NCBI RefSeq assembly: GCF_001612765.1
Contig: NZ_BDBB01000024.1
Location: 62,001-126,000, forward strand
Direction: 5' to 3'
Length of the DNA: 64,000 bases
Source of the DNA: Nocardia arthritidis NBRC 100137
GTDB taxonomy: Bacteria > Actinomycetota > Actinomycetes > Mycobacteriales > Mycobacteriaceae
This document shows positions 59,063 through 64,000 of the stretch, in pieces. Positions within the stretch are counted from its first letter, which is position 1. The number at the start of each line of letters is the position of its first letter. The notes beneath the pieces were generated by a model that saw nothing but the letters and a program-made list of their open reading frames with translations, ran no database searches and was not told the origin of the DNA. Both the position numbers and the translations under genes were made by a program.

Positions 59063-59725
59063 ATGGCAGACTCCGCGGCACGCGCCGCCGCCGACGACAT
59101 CCGGCAGGAGCTGGCCGGATTCGCCGACGGGGCGACCGATCCGGCCTACGCGCCGGATCGGGAACTGTTCGGCGCCTATACCCATCAGCAGATCTGGGAT
59201 CTGGTGCATGAAGCGCTCGACCCGGCGGCGCTCGGCCGGATCGCCGAGGCATGGCAGGCCAACGCCGACGCGGTGGCCGACGCGTTCCAAGCCTTCTCCG
59301 ATGCCACCAACCGGGAATTCGCGCGCTGGTCCGGCCGGGCAGCCGACGCCGCGGTGGGCGCGACCAGGCAGTTCGTCCGCGCGGGCGGGGACGCGCAGGA
59401 CGTGTGCCGGGCGGTCGCTCGGCTGATGGAGTTGAATAGCGATGCCGCGCAAACGGTCCGGGGCGCGATCGCGCCGCCGCAGCGGTATCGGCCGCTGGCG
59501 GACCCGGCCGCCGAAGCGGTTTACGGTGGAAAACGTAGGATGGAACACGATAGTGCGGCGGCAGACATCGAGGCGGATGTCCGGGACACGATGACCTACG
59601 TCTATACCCCGACGATGCCCGCCACCGGCGACCGTGTTCCCCGCTTCCCCCGGCCGCACGAAGGTTCGGCGGCCGACAACGCACCCGGCGATCCGAGTTC
59701 CGTCCGCGGAGGCGGCGCACGGTGA
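59063..59725 (+). CDS. WXG100/PPE-like ESX substrate
   Basis: A 220-residue protein. A helical N-terminal domain (residues 35-135) contains a W-x-G turn at W89-S90-G91 (FARWSGRAADAAVG) between two long helices (IAEAWQANADAVADAFQAFS and VGATRQFVRAGGDAQDV). This is the four-helix-bundle half typical of WXG100/PPE domains. The C-terminal 80 residues are Pro/Asp-rich and disordered. GGGGG precedes the ATG. Its last bases overlap the espG start (ATGG region, 59722-59725). No clear YxxxD/E export signal was found. Confidence 0.72.
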   Translation: MADSAARAAADDIRQELAGFADGATDPAYAPDRELFGAYTHQQIWDLVHEALDPAALGRIAEAWQANADAVADAFQAFSDATNREFARWSGRAADAAVGATRQFVRAGGDAQDVCRAVARLMELNSDAAQTVRGAIAPPQRYRPLADPAAEAVYGGKRRMEHDSAAADIEADVRDTMTYVYTPTMPATGDRVPRFPRPHEGSAADNAPGDPSSVRGGGAR

Positions 59726-60447
59726 AATGGGTACTGACCCCGGACGAATTCACGCATGTCTGGACGAACGAAACGAGCCTGGACCGTAGGCCCTATCCGG
59801 TCAACATGGTCCCATCGGCCACGGCGCGCACCGAATCGGAGTACCACGCTTTGCGTTTGCCGCAGCGCTTCGCCCGGCAGGCCGAACCCGACCTGGCCGC
59901 CGCGCTGGTGCTCTGCGCGCGCAACGACGCGACCACCATCACCGTCTCCGGCGAACGCTCCGCCCTCGCGCGCAACGGGAGCGAGAGCGAGACCGAACGG
60001 ATTCTCGCGTTCGCCGCGGTGGTGCACAACCACGCGGGCATCCTGGTCGCCACCCCGGACCGGGTGACCGTACAGATGTGCCATGCCCGCGTCGTGGGCG
60101 AACGCCTGGTGCAGATCATCGGTTCGGCGCGGCCGGGCAGGCTCGCCCCGATGCGGGAGCCGCAGGACGCCGTGCTCAGTCCGGACCGCACCGAGCCGTT
60201 CGTCACCAACGGCCATCGCGGTGCGGCGAAATTCCGTCAGACACTGCGCAAGCCGGTGGACGGGCGCGGTTTCATCACCGTCACGGTGGAGCCCGAGAAC
60301 CCGATGTCCCCGCCCACCCGCCATCGCACCTGGCTGGACTTCACCGGCGACGGTCGCTACCTGCTCACCACCGCGCACGATCTCATGCTCACCCCCGTGT
60401 CGGACGAGGAGTTCGCCACCCAGCTGCTGCGGCTCGCGCAAGTGTGA
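59722..60447 (+). CDS. EspG family ESX secretion-associated chaperone
   Basis: A 241-residue protein. It begins MKWVLTPDEFTHVWTNETSL, the EspG start with an aromatic-rich helix. It also has a central beta sheet (TITVSGERSALA, then VTVQMCHARVVGERLVQIIG) and WLDFTGDGRYLLTTAHD near the C-terminus. EspG proteins bind PPE-type substrates in the cytosol and deliver them to type VII (ESX) secretion machines. It overlaps the WXG100/PPE-like gene, its likely cargo. No ESX core gene (eccA-E) lies in this window, so this is a satellite. Confidence 0.85.
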   Translation: MKWVLTPDEFTHVWTNETSLDRRPYPVNMVPSATARTESEYHALRLPQRFARQAEPDLAAALVLCARNDATTITVSGERSALARNGSESETERILAFAAVVHNHAGILVATPDRVTVQMCHARVVGERLVQIIGSARPGRLAPMREPQDAVLSPDRTEPFVTNGHRGAAKFRQTLRKPVDGRGFITVTVEPENPMSPPTRHRTWLDFTGDGRYLLTTAHDLMLTPVSDEEFATQLLRLAQV

Positions 60448-60481
60448 CCGGGCGGAACCACCGCGTGGTTAGGGTGGGGCT

Positions 60482-61327
60482 ATGCCTGAACAGTGGAAGG
60501 TGTGTCCTGCCGAGGCCATGAAGGCCGACGGCTTGCGAGTAGCCGAGCTGGACACCTCCGGGACGCCGGGATTCACCGGCGACAAGAAGACGGGCGTCGC
60601 ACTGCTCGCCGAACGCAGCCAGGTGCTGTCGGATCTCCAGGAGAAGCTGTACGCCAACGGCCGTTCCGGCGACCGGCGCAGCGTGTTGCTGGTCCTGCAG
60701 GGCATGGACACCGCGGGCAAGGGGGGTATCGTCCGGCACGTCATCGGTTCGGTCGACCCCCAAGGCGTCGATCACGCCGCGTTCGGCGTACCGACACAAG
60801 AGGAGCAGCGCCATCACTATCTGTGGCGCATCCGCGAGGCGCTGCCGCGCGCGGGTCAGCTCGGCGTGTTCGATCGCTCGCACTACGAGGACGTGCTCGT
60901 GGTGCGGGTGCACAACCTGGTGCCACCGGCGGTGTGGGAGCCGCGCTACGACGAGATCAACGCGTTCGAGCGCGAACTGGTGGACGAGGGCACCACGCTG
61001 GTGAAGGTGGCCATGTTCGTCTCGCTGGACGAACAGAAGAGGCGGCTGGCCGAGCGACTGGAACGGGCGGACAAGTTCTGGAAGTTCAACCCGGCCGACA
61101 TCGACGAGCGCGCGTACTGGCCCGCCTATCAGGAGGCGTACCAGGCGATGCTGGACCGCACGTCCACCGAGTACGCGCCCTGGCACGTGGTGCCCGCCGA
61201 CCGCAAGTGGTTCTCCCGGCTCGCGGTCACCGAACTGCTGATCGCGGCTCTGGAACGGCTGGAACTGGAGTGGCCCTTGCCGACGTTCGACGTCGAGCAG
61301 CAGAAGCGGCGCCTGGCGCGGGCCTAG
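60482..61327 (+). CDS. Polyphosphate kinase 2 family protein
   Basis: A 281-residue PPK2. The Walker A-like motif is VLQGMDTAGKGGIVRHVIG (residues about 71-89). FDRSHYEDVLVVRVH (D131) is the Walker B/lid region. KFWKFNPADIDERAYWPAYQ and TEYAPWHVVPADRKWFSRL near the C-terminus give the full PPK2 signature. It transfers phosphate between polyphosphate and nucleotides; whether it prefers ADP or AMP cannot be read with certainty. GGGTGGGG precedes the ATG. It follows espG by 35 bases. Confidence 0.92.
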   Translation: MPEQWKVCPAEAMKADGLRVAELDTSGTPGFTGDKKTGVALLAERSQVLSDLQEKLYANGRSGDRRSVLLVLQGMDTAGKGGIVRHVIGSVDPQGVDHAAFGVPTQEEQRHHYLWRIREALPRAGQLGVFDRSHYEDVLVVRVHNLVPPAVWEPRYDEINAFERELVDEGTTLVKVAMFVSLDEQKRRLAERLERADKFWKFNPADIDERAYWPAYQEAYQAMLDRTSTEYAPWHVVPADRKWFSRLAVTELLIAALERLELEWPLPTFDVEQQKRRLARA

Positions 61328-61342
61328 GTCACCGCGTCGCGC

Positions 61343-61358
61343 GCCCGGCTTCGCGGGC
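61343..61358. terminator. Short GC hairpin between convergent genes
   Basis: GCCCG and CGGGC with a six-base loop containing TTCG lie 16 bases past the PPK2 stop, facing the carboxylesterase stop. It is a modest candidate; nothing else stands out in this 87-base gap. Confidence 0.35.
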
Positions 61359-61414
61359 CGCGTGCCGCAGTTCGGGCGGGTTCCGCCGAGTTCGCCACTT
61401 GCGCACACGCCTGC

Positions 61415-62752
61415 TCAGGGCAGCTGCCGGACAATCCGCGAGCCCGGACGGTGGGGCGTCCAGCCGGTGTCGGCGATCCGTCCGGTGCGCACGAACTCGC
61501 CCCAACAGTCACGAGTTCGGTGGCCCAGCGCGTCGATCTCCGCCGCGGTCAGGGGCGCGAGCATCGGAGCGCCGTGCCAGGTGTCGCCGTCGGCGAACAG
61601 CAGCGGCAGATCGATGCAGTGGCAGGCGCCGTACGGATTCGCGGGGTGAAGCTGTTGCACGCGGTAGCAGTACACGCGCGCGCCGGCATCGGCCAATTCG
61701 TCGGCGAAACGGAACAGTCCGTGCTCGAACGCCTTTCGCCCGATGAGATGCTGTAGCGCCGCGTCGATCCGCGCACCGGTCACCGGCAGTCGCCGTAACC
61801 TGCCGAAGACCGGATGCGGGCCGCCGTAGAACGCTCGCGACTCCTCGGCCGTGCACCCGAGCACCACCGGCAGATCGTTGGCCGCGTCTCGTACCGCTCG
61901 CCGCCAGGCGTGCTGGTCGGGCAGTGGGCCCGCGTCGGCCACGGGCAAGAAGGGCGGGGCGGGGTTCAGCGCGGCGGGCCCGGCCATCCGGCGGACCGTA
62001 CGTCCCTGCGCGGCCAGCAGGTCGGGCACCGCAGCGGTGCGCGGATCGGCGTCGAGTTCGGCGAGGAACATCGCCCCGACCCGCTCGGCCCGCCGATGGC
62101 TCTGGAAGCCGACGCCGAAGGGTGCGCTCTGCACGATGGCCTGGGCGAACAGCGGCCTCGCTTCCGCGATCCCCAGCAGCGCGACGACCGACTGCGCGCC
62201 CGCCGACTGTCCCGATACGGTGACGCGCTGCGGATCGCCGCCGAACTCTCCGATGTGCTCCCGCACCCACCGCAGCGCCGCGATCTGATCGCGCAGACCG
62301 AGATTTCCCGCCGAGACACCCGGTGCGCGGAGGTAGCCCAGCACGCCGAGGCGGTAGCTCACCGACACCACCACGACGCCGGTCTGCCGCACCAGCCGGT
62401 CCGCGTCGTACAGGTTCCATTGCCCGCTGCCGGCGAGATAGGCGCCGCCGTGCAGCCACACCAGAACCGGACAGCTGCCCGGTTCGGCGCCCAGGGGGGT
62501 GGTAACGGTGAGGGCGAGGCAGTCCTCCGCCTGCTCGAGGGCATCTGCCCGCCCCATCACTCCCTCGAGCCGTCCCGGCAACTGCGGTGCGATGGCGTAC
62601 CGGCGCGTCGCGTCGTACACCCCGTCATGGGCCTCGACCGGCTCCGGCGCGCCGAATCGCTCTGCCCGCGCGTAGGGAATCCCGCGGAATACCGCGACCA
62701 CATCGCGAGCCTCGCCACGCCAGCGTCCCGAGGACGCCACCACCTGCTCCAT
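61415..62752 (-). CDS. Type-B carboxylesterase/lipase
   Basis: A 445-residue cytosolic esterase. It has VVAVFRGIPYARAERFGAPE near the start, EDCLALTV, the oxyanion hole LVWLHGGAYLAGSG, the catalytic Ser in VTVSGQSAGAQSVVAL (about residue 183), a catalytic acid near LGCTAEESRAFYGG, and a His candidate in the C-terminal third (YGACHCIDLPLLF). There is no signal peptide. It lies divergent from a TetR gene over a perfect palindrome, so it is probably induced by its substrate or product through that repressor. Confidence 0.92.
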   Translation of the reverse strand: MEQVVASSGRWRGEARDVVAVFRGIPYARAERFGAPEPVEAHDGVYDATRRYAIAPQLPGRLEGVMGRADALEQAEDCLALTVTTPLGAEPGSCPVLVWLHGGAYLAGSGQWNLYDADRLVRQTGVVVVSVSYRLGVLGYLRAPGVSAGNLGLRDQIAALRWVREHIGEFGGDPQRVTVSGQSAGAQSVVALLGIAEARPLFAQAIVQSAPFGVGFQSHRRAERVGAMFLAELDADPRTAAVPDLLAAQGRTVRRMAGPAALNPAPPFLPVADAGPLPDQHAWRRAVRDAANDLPVVLGCTAEESRAFYGGPHPVFGRLRRLPVTGARIDAALQHLIGRKAFEHGLFRFADELADAGARVYCYRVQQLHPANPYGACHCIDLPLLFADGDTWHGAPMLAPLTAAEIDALGHRTRDCWGEFVRTGRIADTGWTPHRPGSRIVRQLP

Positions 62753-62767
62753 GCCACTCCCGCCTTC

Positions 62768-62789
62768 TATCGCAAGTCGACTTGCGATA
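62768..62789. promoter_or_regulatory. 22-bp perfect palindrome, TetR operator
   Basis: The arm TATCGCAAGTC is followed directly by its exact reverse complement. The site lies 16 bases before the carboxylesterase start and in the 94-base divergent gap with the TetR gene. An extra half-site TTGCGATA occurs at 62831-62838, close to the TetR start codon. It is very probably the binding site of that TetR. Confidence 0.85.
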
Positions 62790-62846
62790 TCACCACGCTA
62801 GGGCTCCGCACCGAAGGAACGCAAGAGTAGTTGCGATAATCGCCGC

Positions 62847-63422
62847 ATGAGTGACTCCCCCGCACAGATCCGCGGTGCGCGGTTACAGAAGGCCGTGCTC
62901 GACGCGACGCTAGCCCGCATCGAGTCGGCCGGCATCGGCACCGTGCGGATCGCCGATGTCGCCGCGGACGCGGGCGTGCACGAGACCTCGATCTACCGTC
63001 GGTGGAAATCACTGCCCCGTTTGCTCCTGGACGCGCTGCTGTCCCGAGTGGGCGAACAGATCCCGCTTCCGGACACCGGTTCCTTGCGGGGCGATCTGGA
63101 GCGGTTCATGACCGACCTCATTCGTTTCGCGGAGGCTCCCTCGGGTCGAGCCTTGATCCGCGGCACCGTGATCGCCGAGTCCGACCCCGAGGTGGAGGCG
63201 ATCCGGCGCGAATTCTGGCTGCGGCGGCTGTCGTCGTCGGAAGAGATCGTCCGGCGGGGTATCGCCCGCGGGGACGTGGCGGCGACGGTGGACCCCCGGC
63301 TGATCATGCTGACGCTGGGCGGCCTGGTCCATCTGCACGTCACGCAGCTCGGCGGCGAGCTGCCGCCCGGCCTGGCCCGTCACGCCGTCGATCTGATCCT
63401 CACCGGCATCGAACCGCGCTGA
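62847..63422 (+). CDS. TetR/AcrR family regulator
   Basis: A 191-residue repressor. The DNA-binding domain spans 10-60 (RLQKAVLDATLARIESAGIG, IADVAADAGVHETSIYRRW). The ligand domain of about 115 residues has the FMTDLIRFAEAPSGRALI pattern seen in the TetR_C group found with esterases and transporters. It is divergent from the carboxylesterase. A perfect palindrome and a repeated half-site in the shared promoter imply control of both genes, including itself. Confidence 0.92.
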   Translation: MSDSPAQIRGARLQKAVLDATLARIESAGIGTVRIADVAADAGVHETSIYRRWKSLPRLLLDALLSRVGEQIPLPDTGSLRGDLERFMTDLIRFAEAPSGRALIRGTVIAESDPEVEAIRREFWLRRLSSSEEIVRRGIARGDVAATVDPRLIMLTLGGLVHLHVTQLGGELPPGLARHAVDLILTGIEPR

Positions 63423-63602
63423 CCATGCCGCCGCCGGCGTGATTCGGCCGATATCACCGGTGGCGGGACGAATGTTTCGGAATCTCTCAGGAAAGCCGAC
63501 CATGATGACCACTGCGGGCCGATCACGCGGGTAGGCGGCCTGCGGATCTACGATCGTGACGGCAGGAATCGTCCGGCGAGCGAAAGGCGTGGTGAGCGCA
63601 CG

Positions 63603-64000
63603 GTGAGCAAGAACCAGGGTGGGAAGTCGAACCCGCTGCTGGCGGCGGAACGCGCCGACCGCAACCGCAAGATCTTGATCCAGGTGGCCGTCGCCGCCGT
63701 GCTCGTCGCGCTGATCGCGGCGATCGGCATCGGCATCGCGGTGAAGAAGGCCCGCAACGACGATCCCGGCCCCACCCCGTCCATCGCGGCGACCGGCACC
63801 ACGAACGCGGGCGCCGTGCCCGCCTCGATTACCGACAACGGCGCGGTCCGGATCGGCAAGCCGGACGCGAAGGTCACCGTGCGCGTCGTCGCCGACCTGC
63901 AGTGCCCCGCCTGCAAAGCCTTCGAGGCGGCCAACGGACAGGTGCTCGAGGAGGCGGTGGCCAACGGCACGGCGGCCGTCGAATACAACGTGATCGCCTT
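63603..64000 (+). CDS. Membrane-anchored DsbA-like thiol-disulfide protein, 3' end outside window
   Basis: GTG start, VSKNQGGKSNPLLAAERADR. The anchor helix follows (about residues 24-48, ILIQVAVAAVLVALIAAIGI), then a short linker and the thioredoxin-fold start. The redox motif CPAC lies in VVADLQCPACKAFEAANGQ (about residues 109-112). This is the layout of actinobacterial DsbA-like disulfide oxidoreductases acting outside the membrane on exported proteins. The frame is open to the window end, so length and C-terminus are unknown. Confidence 0.85.
   Translation, partial: MSKNQGGKSNPLLAAERADRNRKILIQVAVAAVLVALIAAIGIGIAVKKARNDDPGPTPSIAATGTTNAGAVPASITDNGAVRIGKPDAKVTVRVVADLQCPACKAFEAANGQVLEEAVANGTAAVEYNVIA

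Overview
The window looks like chromosomal DNA of a high-G+C actinobacterium of the mycolic-acid group, most likely Nocardia. The clues are GTG/TTG starts, dense ATGA and GTGA gene overlaps, mycothiol synthesis (mshA), an HbhA-like adhesin, the SenX3-RegX3 system, an EspG/WXG100 cluster, and a gene order that follows the Mycobacterium tuberculosis segment around Rv0472c-Rv0525 in reverse orientation. The synteny and family calls come from memory of these families; no database search was run.

1-15.3 kb: tetrapyrrole block. On the minus strand lie rex, hemA, hemC, hemD, then hemB with four small membrane-protein genes, three small secreted proteins (one on plus), hemL and a truncated histidine phosphatase. 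A near-consensus Rex operator sits upstream of rex. A plus-strand island (Imm35/YrhB-like protein, Sel1-repeat protein, 90-residue basic protein) separates hemD from hemB.

14-25 kb: SerB1-like HAD phosphatase (+), then on minus a PlsC-type acyltransferase, an epimerase-like SDR, ribosomal protein bS22, a BldC-type DNA-binding protein, proC, an acyl-CoA thioesterase, a TIM-barrel isomerase, a proline-rich membrane protein and ppx. Two plus-strand genes (Cys-rich Rv0495c-like, small secreted protein) end against regX3 at a perfect hairpin.

25-41 kb: senX3-regX3 with a candidate PHO box, a probable insertion (HxlR regulator, NAD(P)-binding protein, ECF42-like sigma factor with its DGPF/YCII partner, secreted CocE-type hydrolase), then gpmA, ROK kinase, YbjN protein, mshA, an alpha/beta hydrolase, an SDR, mscL, an L,D-transpeptidase lipoprotein and murB.

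41-52 kb: two DUF2505 paralogues, a methyltransferase, an orphan AbiEi-like protein, a DUF2993 protein, deoC, a GNAT acetyltransferase with a 24-bp tandem duplication, a decayed VapBC/FitAB module, purU, an alpha/beta hydrolase, a DUF2516 protein, hbhA, an XRE regulator and a DUF445 protein. The XRE gene and the hydrolase share a promoter motif.

52-64 kb: accessory genes: TetR, ABC1 kinase, enoyl-reductase-like protein, methyltransferase, SDR, GntR/UTRA regulator, a three-gene ESX satellite (helical protein, WXG100/PPE-like protein, EspG), a PPK2 kinase, a type-B carboxylesterase divergent from a TetR gene over a perfect 22-bp palindrome, and the start of a DsbA-like membrane protein. No rRNA, tRNA, CRISPR array, transposase or origin was seen, and no gene-free stretch exceeds about 300 bases.
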